NCBI GenBank assembly: GCA_003506735.1
Contig: DNYS01000183.1
Span: 21,407-37,040, forward strand
Direction: 5' to 3'
Source: Nitrospinota bacterium
GTDB taxonomy: Bacteria > UBA8248
DNA: 15,634 bases
Notes under the pieces: model-generated
Database searches by the model: none
Seen by the model: the letters and a program-made list of their open reading frames with translations, nothing else
Told to the model about the DNA's origin: nothing
Shown here: piece by piece, positions 1-5,914 of the stretch
How the letters are laid out: the number at the start of each line of letters is the position of its first letter
Position numbering within the stretch: position 1 is the stretch's first letter
Made by a program: the position numbers and the translations under genes

Positions 1-1
1 C

Positions 2-169
2 TGGGAGCCCCTTCCCGAGTCGAGCCCGCTCCGGGATCTTCCCAACATCGTATTCTCTCCCCATACGGGCGGAGGCTCATACCGCGCATGGGGCGTGGAC
101 GTTCCGGCCGTTCTTGAAAATATTCAAAAATTCTTCCGGGGCGAAAAAGCCCAAGGGATCGTTTCTTGA
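2..169 (+). CDS. D-isomer-specific 2-hydroxyacid dehydrogenase, C-terminal fragment (5' truncated)
   Basis: The gene enters from the left edge; 55 codons and a TGA stop (167-169) are visible. The fragment contains WEPLPESSPL, then LPNIVFSPHTGGGS. This matches the end of the NAD-binding lobe in the D-2-hydroxyacid / phosphoglycerate dehydrogenase family, where an EPLP..SPL..LPNV segment leads into a PH-(T/I)-(G/A)-G motif carrying the catalytic histidine (visible residue 21, codon 62-64). The tail, VDVPAVLENIQKFFRGEK, is the usual last helix of that family, which ends near a variable-length 'N..R...G' segment. Substrate cannot be told from this part: hydroxypyruvate/glyoxylate reductase, phosphoglycerate dehydrogenase and other 2-ketoacid reductases share it. 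The stop is followed 8 nt later by the first copy of the 85-nt repeat. Confidence 0.8.
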   Translation, partial: WEPLPESSPLRDLPNIVFSPHTGGGSYRAWGVDVPAVLENIQKFFRGEKAQGIVS

Positions 170-177
170 TGGGGTTC

Positions 178-261
178 CAGCCAGGAAAACCCGGGGATGG
201 AGCCCGGGCCGCCTGAGAGCGAAACAGTCTATCCCCCGCGGCGGTTGCGAATATGTTTCAT
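178..261 (+). repeat. Stop-adjacent intergenic repeat, copy 1 (hairpin element)
   Basis: This 84-nt element starts 8 nt after the dehydrogenase stop and is closely similar to 1532-1617. The first 28 nt are identical; then come a 1-nt gap and a few substitutions, with shared blocks GGGCCGCC, GAGAGCGAAACA and CTAT, and a weaker match through to the final ...ATATG-TTTCAT. It contains a hairpin with a CCCGGG/CCCGGG stem (190-195 with 203-208) around the loop GATGGAG. No T-run follows, so it is not an obvious terminator. The family is not recognised. Confidence 0.75.
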
Positions 262-320
262 TTAGCCCGGATTTCCCGGATGAATTCATAATTTTCGCAC
301 CATTCGGGCTGACTGCAGTT

Positions 321-326
321 TATAAT
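321..326 (+). promoter_or_regulatory. Candidate -10 box upstream of the monooxygenase
   Basis: A perfect TATAAT lies 130 nt before the monooxygenase ATG, in an AT-rich patch (284-340) inside GC-rich DNA. No good -35 is found at 16-18 bp; the nearest similar hexamer, TTCGCA at 294-299, is 21 bp away. If used, transcription would start near 333, leaving a leader of about 120 nt. The rest of 262-455 shows no gene. Confidence 0.35.
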
Positions 327-455
327 TCAATCAGTTAATCCTTCCTCTCGCCCGCTGATGGAGAACACCCGGTGGGGGGAGCCTCCCGGAAGGCGGATCG
401 CCTTTCAAGAGGCGGTTACGGTGGGCAGTTAAAAGGGGAATTCCGGGGGAGATCC

Positions 456-1523
456 ATGGGATTGCGTGTGGGAGTGTGGGCGCCGGTTTGGGGGACTTTT
501 CTCGTCCAGAGAGAACCCCCCGATGAGGTGCGTGAGGCCTCCTTCGCGCACAACGCCCGCTACATCCAACGCGCCGAGGAACTTGGTTTTGATAGCACCC
601 TTCTCCTCGACCGCAGCCTAAACGGCATTAAAGGGGTGGGGGCCCCCGTCCTGGAAGCTTGGATCACCGCGGCCGCCCTGGCCACCCTTACGCGAAGTAT
701 TGAACTCATCGTTGCCAGCAAAAGCGCCTACCGCCACCCCGCCCTGGTCGCCCAGATGGGCGCGAACATCGACCAGATCAGCGGGGGGCGTTTCGCCATC
801 AATATCGTCTCGGGCTGGTGGGGGCTCGAGCACGAGATGGCCGGAATCCCCTTTCCGCCGCACGACGAACGCTACGACCTATCGGAGGAGGTCATCAAAG
901 TCCTGAAGGGTTACTGGACGAAGGAGGAGTTCGACTTCGAGGGGAAGTATTTCCAGATCACCGGCGGGGTTACCTCGCCGAAACCGCTACGTAAGCCCTG
1001 GCCGGTATTTTATTTCGGCGGAGAGTCCACCGCCGCATTGAAGCTTGCCGGAAAAGCCGCCGACGTGTTCCTCTTCAACGGACGCCCGCTAGAGGACGCC
1101 CGCGCCCTAATGGGGGCCGTGAACGAGGAGGCCGCCGCTCACGGGCGGACTGTCGGCCACGGGATGAGCACGTTTGTGGTCTGCCGCGAAACCGACGAGG
1201 ACGCCCAGGCGGAGTTGGTGCGGCTCCGGTCGCTCATTGGCGAGGTAGCCCCGATTCGGGGTGCGGACAAGGCGGTCCAGCATAGAAAAACCAGCGTCCA
1301 GGCGGACAGGGTGGGCACCAACGGCGGAACGGCGGCCGGGCTTGTCGGAAGCCCTTCCACCGTTGCCGAGCGGATGCTGGCCTTCCACGAGTCTGGGGTG
1401 GATCTGTTTTTGCTCCAGTTTCACCCGATGTTCGAAGAACTAGAACGCTTCGCCTCGGAGGTCATGCCCCTGTTGCCATTGCGAGAGCCATCCGGGGCGA
1501 AGGGGAATGCAATTTCCCATTAA
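456..1523 (+). CDS. Luciferase-like FMN-dependent monooxygenase (SsuD/SfnG-like)
   Basis: A 355-residue TIM-barrel flavin monooxygenase of the bacterial luciferase family. The N-terminus begins on a barrel strand (GLRVGVWAPVWG). SGGRFAINIVSGWW (FMN-phosphate and barrel-core region; NIVSGWW at residues 116-122), then HDERYDLSEE and GKYFQITGGVTSPKP, then FYFGGES follow in the order seen in alkanesulfonate (SsuD) and dimethylsulfone (SfnG) monooxygenases. By eye it is closer to SfnG: LNGIKGVGAPVLEAW resembles the SfnG 'LNDIKG...APSLDAW' segment. The family uses reduced FMN and O2 to oxidise sulfonates, sulfones or other small organics, in the cytoplasm. The reading frame is open back to GTG 372, but ATG 456 is chosen because the family N-terminus starts there and GGGGGAG (445-451) precedes it. 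No flavin reductase or sulfur gene is adjacent, so the substrate is unassigned. The gene lies between the two copies of the 85-nt repeat. Confidence 0.85.
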   Translation: MGLRVGVWAPVWGTFLVQREPPDEVREASFAHNARYIQRAEELGFDSTLLLDRSLNGIKGVGAPVLEAWITAAALATLTRSIELIVASKSAYRHPALVAQMGANIDQISGGRFAINIVSGWWGLEHEMAGIPFPPHDERYDLSEEVIKVLKGYWTKEEFDFEGKYFQITGGVTSPKPLRKPWPVFYFGGESTAALKLAGKAADVFLFNGRPLEDARALMGAVNEEAAAHGRTVGHGMSTFVVCRETDEDAQAELVRLRSLIGEVAPIRGADKAVQHRKTSVQADRVGTNGGTAAGLVGSPSTVAERMLAFHESGVDLFLLQFHPMFEELERFASEVMPLLPLREPSGAKGNAISH

Positions 1524-1531
1524 CAGGTATT

Positions 1532-1617
1532 CAGCCAGGAAAACCCGGGGATGGAGCCCCGGGCCGCCCGAGAGCGAAACAAACTATTCCGGACGGCACC
1601 GGCGAGTATGGTTCCAT
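1532..1617 (+). repeat. Stop-adjacent intergenic repeat, copy 2 (hairpin element)
   Basis: This is the second copy of the element at 178-261, again starting 8 nt after a stop codon (TAA 1521-1523). An extra C lengthens the hairpin to a 7-bp CCCGGGG/CCCCGGG stem (1544-1550 with 1557-1563) with loop ATGGAG, so the indel between copies keeps the stem. Identity is highest in the first ~55 nt and fades toward the 3' end. Confidence 0.75.
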
Positions 1618-1714
1618 CAGAGAATGGGAACCAGCCTCCGCACAGCCCGCGCTTGCGCTGCAAAAAATTTTTAAGTATCTGATACTAAACGTGTAATTCC
1701 GTTAATATTTTCTC

Positions 1715-1743
1715 TTGACACCATTTCTTAACTCATCTAGCGT
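1715..1743 (+). promoter_or_regulatory. Candidate sigma-70 promoter for the cold-shock gene
   Basis: TTGACA (1715-1720) matches the -35 consensus exactly. At 17 bp spacing the -10 hexamer is TAGCGT (1738-1743), only 3 of 6 matches. Transcription from near 1750 would give a leader of about 137 nt, comparable to the long 5' untranslated regions of known cold-shock genes such as E. coli cspA (established for that gene; inferred here). Confidence 0.4.
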
Positions 1744-1847
1744 ATTTACATTGATGCGATACAAACCTACGGAAGGACCAAACAGTCGCGTTGCGGAAAT
1801 GCGGCCTTTTTTGTTCTTGTCGGGGTATTTGTATCGGTTTTCAGGGT

Positions 1848-1866
1848 TTGGCCCGCTCCGGGCCGA
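1848..1866 (+). promoter_or_regulatory. GC hairpin in the cold-shock leader, just upstream of the ribosome-binding site
   Basis: GGCCCG (1850-1855) pairs with CGGGCC (1859-1864) around a CTC loop. One wobble and one A-T pair extend it to 1848-1866. It ends 7 nt before the GGGGAG ribosome-binding site (1873-1878). A role in temperature-dependent translation is only a possibility. Confidence 0.4.
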
Positions 1867-1886
1867 TGGCATGGGGAGTGGTGCAA

Positions 1887-2099
1887 GTGCCTCAAGGAAC
1901 TGTGAAATGGTTCAACGACGCAAAAGGATTTGGATTCATCACTCAGGAGGACGAAACGGATATTTTCGTTCACTACACCGCCATCCAACAGGAAGGATTT
2001 AAATCCCTCAAGGAAGGCGACTCCGTAGAGTTCGAAATTGCCCAGGGCCCCAAGGGCCTTCAGGCATCCAACGTCCGCAAAACGGAAACTGCAACCTGA
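1887..2099 (+). CDS. csp: Cold-shock protein (CspA family)
   Basis: A 70-residue single cold-shock domain, the normal length for the family. It starts [17 protein letters not shown], containing RNP-1 (KGFGFI), followed by RNP-2 (DIFVHYTAI) and the closing strand [17 protein letters not shown]. These proteins bind single-stranded RNA/DNA through the aromatic residues of RNP-1 and RNP-2 and act as RNA chaperones. The start is taken as GTG 1887: GGGGAG at 1873-1878 lies 8 nt upstream, and the protein then begins exactly where the family does. In-frame upstream starts (ATG 1866, TTG 1791) would add a tail unrelated to the family. The gene is monocistronic, with its own promoter candidate and a terminator at 2187-2217. 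Confidence 0.93.
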   Translation: MPQGTVKWFNDAKGFGFITQEDETDIFVHYTAIQQEGFKSLKEGDSVEFEIAQGPKGLQASNVRKTETAT

Positions 2100-2186
2100 G
2101 GGACATCCAGGACCACCAAACATGCGGCACCCGCCGCTTGGCTGATTGTCCGTCCGCCGCGTCCAGACCCCCCGAGCAAGGCACCG

Positions 2187-2217
2187 CATCGGCAGCGATC
2201 GGCGCCGATGGCTTTTT
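2187..2217 (+). terminator. Rho-independent terminator of the cold-shock gene
   Basis: CATCGGC (2187-2193) pairs with GCCGATG (2204-2210) as a 7-bp stem with a 10-nt loop, followed by GC and then TTTTT (2213-2217). It lies 87 nt after the csp stop and abuts the 3' end of the convergent VOC gene. The minus-strand side has no T-run, so it should act mainly on plus-strand transcripts. Confidence 0.65.
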
Positions 2218-2658
2218 CTATTGTTGCGCCCAATCCGGAATCTCTTCGCCTTCCTTCAAATACTGAACCAGTTCTGTCAAAAGCCCCCCCGTCGTTGAAG
2301 GATCGGCAAAAGTAATCAGGCCGTTCCTCGATCCATAACGAGGCGGTTTCATCGTGAACTTCACGCCCTTGGATTCCCACTCCGCCATCGTTTGGCGGAT
2401 ATCGTCTACACGCAGGCAAATATGGTGAACGCCCTCGCCCCTCGACTCGATAAATTGATTGATCGGCGCACCGGGATCGCTCACCTCGACCAATTCCATC
2501 AAACCGCCCGGCGTCTCGTAAAAATCCAGGCGCGCCTTTACGCCGCCCCGGTCGTACTCTTTTCGCTCGGCGAATTTGAATCCCAGCAAATCTTCCATCA
2601 ATTCTTTTTTGTCATCGACATTGCGGACGGCATAACCAATGTGATCGAACTCCGGCAT
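2218..2658 (-). CDS. VOC-family protein, methylmalonyl-CoA epimerase-like
   Basis: A 146-residue protein with two beta-alpha-beta-beta-beta modules of the vicinal oxygen chelate superfamily. FDHIGYAV (His6) opens module 1 and GEGVHHICLRVDD (His79) opens module 2. Candidate metal ligands are His6, Glu55 (in GLMELVE), His79 and Glu129 (in GGLLTELVQ), spaced as in methylmalonyl-CoA epimerase, whose conserved stretches 'FLEKRGEGIHHI' and 'STGGVLLELVQ' are closely mirrored. That enzyme interconverts (R)- and (S)-methylmalonyl-CoA. No mutase or carboxylase is in view, so a glyoxalase-like or lyase activity remains possible. ATG 2658 is chosen over an in-frame ATG 8 codons upstream because GAGGAGGAG (complement of 2666-2674) lies 7 nt before it. 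The short C-terminal tail ending PDWAQQ is not diagnostic. The gene is divergent from the AEC permease. Confidence 0.8.
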   Translation of the reverse strand: MPEFDHIGYAVRNVDDKKELMEDLLGFKFAERKEYDRGGVKARLDFYETPGGLMELVEVSDPGAPINQFIESRGEGVHHICLRVDDIRQTMAEWESKGVKFTMKPPRYGSRNGLITFADPSTTGGLLTELVQYLKEGEEIPDWAQQ

Positions 2659-2918
2659 GAGTCCACTCCTCCTCAAATCCATGAAGCCGCTTTCGGCGAA
2701 AACCGTTCAACCTGCGGGAATATTATTTATCGGGAGATGAAGCCTAGCGCGGAGAGCCGGACGCCGCAACATTCCCGCCGGCCCCCCCCCGGCTCAACTG
2801 GGCCCAACCAGCGCCACAAGCGGCGGCCGCGATCCTTTAACCCTGCAGAAATACCGGATATACTCCGCCCGCGTCTTTTATCGCCTCAAATACAAGCAGC
2901 GGAGATCGAACAAACCGG

Positions 2919-3803
2919 ATGACTTACGCACTTCGAATACTTGAAATCGTCTTTCCGGTCGTCGCTCTTTGCGCCGTGGGATTTTGCTGGGGATTCTGGC
3001 GCAAAATGGATCCCCGGATTCTCACCGACCTGGTTTTATTCCTTTTGGCTCCGGCCCTCGTGTTCGACGCCCTGGCCCGCCAGAACATCGATACCCGCCA
3101 GCTTTTGCAAGCGGTCGGCATCTCCCTCGCCATCCACATTATTCCGGGCTCCATCGCCTGGACCATCTCCAAAATCGCGGGAATCCGGCACCGGATTTTC
3201 GTTCCGGGCATCCTGATTATGAACGCGGTTTCCTTGCCCTATCCGCTGGCCCTTCTGGCCTTCGGCGAAGAAGGGCTGTCCCAGGTCGTCCTGCTGTCCA
3301 TCCCGAATGTCTTCATCACCTTCACTGTCGGCATCGTGATTCACGGCGGAAGGTCCATGGCCAAAGAGCCGTTTCGAATGCCCGCCTTATGGGCCGCCAT
3401 CGCCGGCCTCGTCGTGGCGCTGACCGCGATACCTTTGCCCAAATTTCTTCTTCGCTTCACCCACCTGACCGGGAGGGGAATGTTTCCCATCGAACTCCTC
3501 GCGCTGGGCTACAGGCTGCGCTCGATTCGAATATCGGACCTCCCGTTCAGCCTCCTGGTCGTGGGCCTGAGGTTCTCCCTGGGCTTCGCCACGGCATGGG
3601 TCATTTCGAAAAGTTTGGATCTCGAAGGTCCCATGCGCGCGGCGCTTTTTTTGATTTCGTGCAGCCCTCCGGCGGTCCTGAACTATGTTTTTGCCGAGCG
3701 CTACAGCAACGAGGGGCCCCTGGCGGCTTCGGTCGTGTTCACGGGGGTCCTCATGAGCGTCGTAACGATACCCCTCGTTTTGCTGTATCTGGAACTGTAT
3801 TAA
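2919..3803 (+). CDS. AEC (auxin efflux carrier) family permease
   Basis: A 294-residue, very hydrophobic inner-membrane protein with about nine or ten membrane segments in two halves joined by a polar stretch (GGRSMAKEP, roughly residues 141-150). This organisation, with opening ILEIVFPVVALCAVGF and closing SPPAVLNYVFAERY...A..VVFTGVLMSVVTIPLVL, is typical of the Mem_trans/AEC family, whose bacterial members move small organic anions such as malate or malonate. The substrate here is unknown. Start ATG 2919 places the N-terminus right before the first helix; a GGAG (2901-2904) lies 14 nt upstream, somewhat far. The gene is transcribed away from the VOC gene across a 260-bp gap with no other feature supported, and stands alone. 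Confidence 0.82.
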   Translation: MTYALRILEIVFPVVALCAVGFCWGFWRKMDPRILTDLVLFLLAPALVFDALARQNIDTRQLLQAVGISLAIHIIPGSIAWTISKIAGIRHRIFVPGILIMNAVSLPYPLALLAFGEEGLSQVVLLSIPNVFITFTVGIVIHGGRSMAKEPFRMPALWAAIAGLVVALTAIPLPKFLLRFTHLTGRGMFPIELLALGYRLRSIRISDLPFSLLVVGLRFSLGFATAWVISKSLDLEGPMRAALFLISCSPPAVLNYVFAERYSNEGPLAASVVFTGVLMSVVTIPLVLLYLELY

Positions 3804-4134
3804 CCCACCCCATCGCGGAGAAGTACCGTCCCCGTTTCGGGCATCTCTGGTTTTGCGCCAGCGGGAAACCCTATCGAAGAGGTTTCGCCCCATATGGCAC
3901 GCCCGGCCGGCCGCCCAGGAGCGGGCGACAGGTCAAGGTGAGCTTGGCGATAGGAGCTTGCCGCAGAAGTGTCTTAAGGCGCACCTGAAGGATTTTTCGG
4001 CGGGAGGCGCCGCCGGGGAAGGGCAAATAGGCTGATATTAAACAAATGGATGGCGTAGCCGCCTAGCAGGCTGTATTATTGATATTATTCGAGGTATATT
4101 TGCGTTCAATAGGAGGGATTCAGCCATTCTACCC
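3804..4134. other. Gene-free gap between AEC permease and PilZ gene
   Basis: The 331 bp contain no reading frame with recognisable protein character. The left two thirds are GC-rich with a small CGGCG/CGCCG inverted repeat near 3998-4012 that has no T-run after it. The last ~110 bp turn AT-rich (4030-4105), with a TATATT hexamer at 4095-4100 but no acceptable -35, so a PilZ promoter is likely in this area but is not pinned down. Confidence 0.5.
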
Positions 4135-4767
4135 GTGAACACGATCATCCAGATGATCGATCCGGCCCGGAAGGTGAAGATGCAGTCGCGCGTCATCGGC
4201 TGGGAGACGGATGAGTGCGTCATCGTCGAGCAGCCCGTACACGGCACCGATTCGGTCCAGCTCAAAAAAGAGACCACTATCATTATCCGGGGAATTCACG
4301 GGGGCGAAATTCTGGGCTTTCAGTCCTCGGTGATCGGCCAGACGATCAACCCCTTCCGCATGGTTTTTCTCAGCTATCCATCCAAGCTGGAAAAACACGA
4401 TTTCCGCAAGGACCGGAGAATAAACACCGAGATGGAAGCTTTTGGAACTCGGCGGAAACACGACCTGTCCTCGCTGAACCGGAGCGAGCGGGCGCCGCGT
4501 GGCTCCATCCGGGACCTCAGCACGAGCGGATGCGAATTCTCGTTTCACTTCCGGCTGGAAACCGGGATGCCGATATTCATTTCGTGCAGTCTTCCGGACG
4601 GGAGCAAGGCGGAGAACGTGCTGGGCTTCGTGCGGAACGTCCGGCGAAACGCGGATGGAAACTCCTACGGGGTCGAGTTCGACGACCGGAGCGGCTCTCT
4701 TGACGGTATTTCGCGGTTCGTGGAAATGTCCCTCAAGATTCTCTCCAGGCAAGCGGCCGAAAGCTGA
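4135..4767 (+). CDS. PilZ-domain c-di-GMP receptor with YcgR-like N-terminal domain
   Basis: A 210-residue soluble protein. The C-terminal half is a PilZ domain with both nucleotide-binding motifs: RxxxR at R91-K-D-R-R95 and DxSxxG at D127-L-S-T-S-G132, followed by beta strands ending in YGVEFDD. The N-terminal ~85 residues form a beta-rich region (SRVIGWETDECVIVE...) resembling the YcgR N-terminal domain, which in flagellar-brake proteins lies directly before PilZ. It probably senses c-di-GMP and modulates motility, polysaccharide or another surface process; no target gene is adjacent. GTG 4135 is the listed start, but AGGAGGG (4111-4117) is 17 nt upstream of it. An in-frame ATT at 4126 would have an ideal 8-nt spacing, so the true start may be a rare ATT codon three residues earlier. 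Confidence 0.85.
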   Translation: MNTIIQMIDPARKVKMQSRVIGWETDECVIVEQPVHGTDSVQLKKETTIIIRGIHGGEILGFQSSVIGQTINPFRMVFLSYPSKLEKHDFRKDRRINTEMEAFGTRRKHDLSSLNRSERAPRGSIRDLSTSGCEFSFHFRLETGMPIFISCSLPDGSKAENVLGFVRNVRRNADGNSYGVEFDDRSGSLDGISRFVEMSLKILSRQAAES

Positions 4768-4857
4768 GCCCGGCCCCCAGCGGTGGCTCTCGCGGCGGGC
4801 GGGACGCACGGCCGATCGGCCCGATTGACTCCAGCGCCGGTCCACAACCTTTGCGCT

Positions 4858-5682
4858 TTAACCCGATGCCGCCTTCTCCGCCTTTCCGCGAAGCCACTTC
4901 CGAATCGATTCTTTATAGTATCCGGTTAACGCTCCCACGATCAGGATTCCCACCAAAAAACCAAAAAACAGCCCGTAGCGCTCATTGTAGAGATTCGCCC
5001 CCTGGAGCGAGAGAACCAGCGTGCCCGGAATTCTCCCGACCGTGGCCACGAAAAGAAAAGACCGGGTTCGAAGGGGGCTCAACCCAAGGAGATAGCACAT
5101 GTAATCCTTCGGGAAACCCGGTATCGAAAAAAAGATAAAAGCGAACCAGGCGCCTTTGTTGGATACGAGAAAATCGAATTTATCGAGGATCGCCCGGGAA
5201 ACCAGTTTTTCGACAAACGGCCTGCCCAGCCTTCTGCCGATGGCGAACGCCAGATAGCTCCCGAGCGATAGCCCGATGGTGCTGTATAACGTGGACACCC
5301 ATACGCCGTAGATATAGCCGCCCAGGAACCCGGTCAACTCGCCGGGTATTGGCGAGAAAACGACCTGGACCACCTGGGTCGCGATAAATACGAGCGGGCT
5401 CCATACGCCGAATGAGTTGATCCAGTCGCGGAATAGATCCTTTTTCGCCTGAATCCGTTTCAGAAACTCCAAAACCTGAACGAGGTTGTCCCAAAAGAAA
5501 AATCCCAGGACCGCCAGGACAACTGCGCCGGCGAGTACGGAATAAATGAAGATCTTTCGGCGGTAAAGAAGGATTTCCGTAGACTGATTCGCGTTCAATT
5601 CATCTCCCGCTGAAAAACGATTCGCGGTATTGGCGGTTCCGGATCGATGGCTCCCCGCCAAATTAACATTCATCTCATCCAT
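4858..5682 (-). CDS. TVP38/TMEM64 (DedA-superfamily, VTT domain) membrane protein
   Basis: About 274 residues. A polar N-terminal tail (~40 residues) precedes a first hydrophobic helix (residues ~44-64), then the VTT/SNARE-associated domain: SPIPGELTGFLGGYIYG (PGEL near residues 113-116), a GRRLGRPF segment, and a final helix GFLVGILIVGALTGYY ending in a basic tail. The superfamily comprises inner-membrane proteins; some members are linked to undecaprenyl-phosphate or phospholipid translocation and envelope stress, but this subfamily is less defined. The start is uncertain: ATG 5682 and ATG 5673 lack a good ribosome-binding site, while TTG 5598 has GGGAG 5 nt upstream and would begin just before the conserved part. 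The gene is convergent with the PilZ gene across a 90-bp gap that contains a GGCCGATCGGCC palindrome (4810-4821). Confidence 0.82.
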   Translation of the reverse strand: MDEMNVNLAGSHRSGTANTANRFSAGDELNANQSTEILLYRRKIFIYSVLAGAVVLAVLGFFFWDNLVQVLEFLKRIQAKKDLFRDWINSFGVWSPLVFIATQVVQVVFSPIPGELTGFLGGYIYGVWVSTLYSTIGLSLGSYLAFAIGRRLGRPFVEKLVSRAILDKFDFLVSNKGAWFAFIFFSIPGFPKDYMCYLLGLSPLRTRSFLFVATVGRIPGTLVLSLQGANLYNERYGLFFGFLVGILIVGALTGYYKESIRKWLRGKAEKAASG

Positions 5683-5914
5683 TGGGTAGCATCGAAAATA
5701 GCCCCTCGCGGATGAGCAAGCAGCGCAATGGCAGGGATTCGCGGATTCTGGATCCATGACGCATGGGCGCTTCTTGACATTCCTCCGGCCTCCCGGCCAC
5801 CATCTTTTATCCCGGTAATTTGGGCGACGGATCGGTTGTATGATGTTTTAAAATCCGCGGTCCGAAGCTGCGGAGAATGGTGCATTTTTTCATCGACCCA
5901 CAAAGGAACCGGAC

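Larger units (their letters stand above)
1524..1886 (+). other. Gene-free stretch between monooxygenase and cold-shock gene
   Basis: These 363 bp hold repeat copy 2 (1532-1617), then an AT-rich block (1660-1760) with a perfect interrupted palindrome AGTATC-T-GATACT (1674-1686), a consensus -35 TTGACA (1715-1720), and a leader of about 137 nt running to the cold-shock start. No convincing reading frame is present. The palindrome sits 28 bp upstream of the -35 and could be a protein-binding site. Confidence 0.6.

Noticed and set aside
190..208. Possible fluoride riboswitch (GGGGATGGAG-like loop in the repeat)
   Set aside because: The loop resembles the fluoride motif, but the required 3' CTGATG..CTCC pairing segment is missing and neither downstream gene is a fluoride exporter.
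2392..2922. 176-codon plus-strand open frame over the VOC gene and the following gap
   Set aside because: It is mostly antisense to the well-supported VOC gene, has no family features, and runs into the AEC start.
2969..3988. 339-codon frame overlapping the AEC permease
   Set aside because: Its composition (Arg/His/Pro-rich) is that of a +1 shadow of a GC-rich membrane-protein gene; the AEC frame has clear membrane segments.
3998..4012. CGGCG/CGCCG inverted repeat next to TTTTT as a terminator
   Set aside because: The T-run precedes the stem on the plus strand and becomes an A-run after it on the minus strand, so the order is wrong for termination in either direction.
4810..4821. GGCCGATCGGCC palindrome between convergent PilZ and TVP38 genes as a bidirectional terminator
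   Set aside because: It has no loop-forming spacer and no T-run on either side; perfect short palindromes are common in GC-rich DNA.
5683..5757. Cys-rich in-frame extension (CHCAACSS...) at the N-terminus of the TVP38 protein
   Set aside because: It has no ribosome-binding site, lies in the divergent promoter region, and the family does not carry such a tail; the open frame is best explained by GC bias.
5774..5779. TTGACA upstream of the methyltransferase as a -35 box
   Set aside because: No acceptable -10 hexamer occurs at 15-19 bp (CCACCA at 17 bp).
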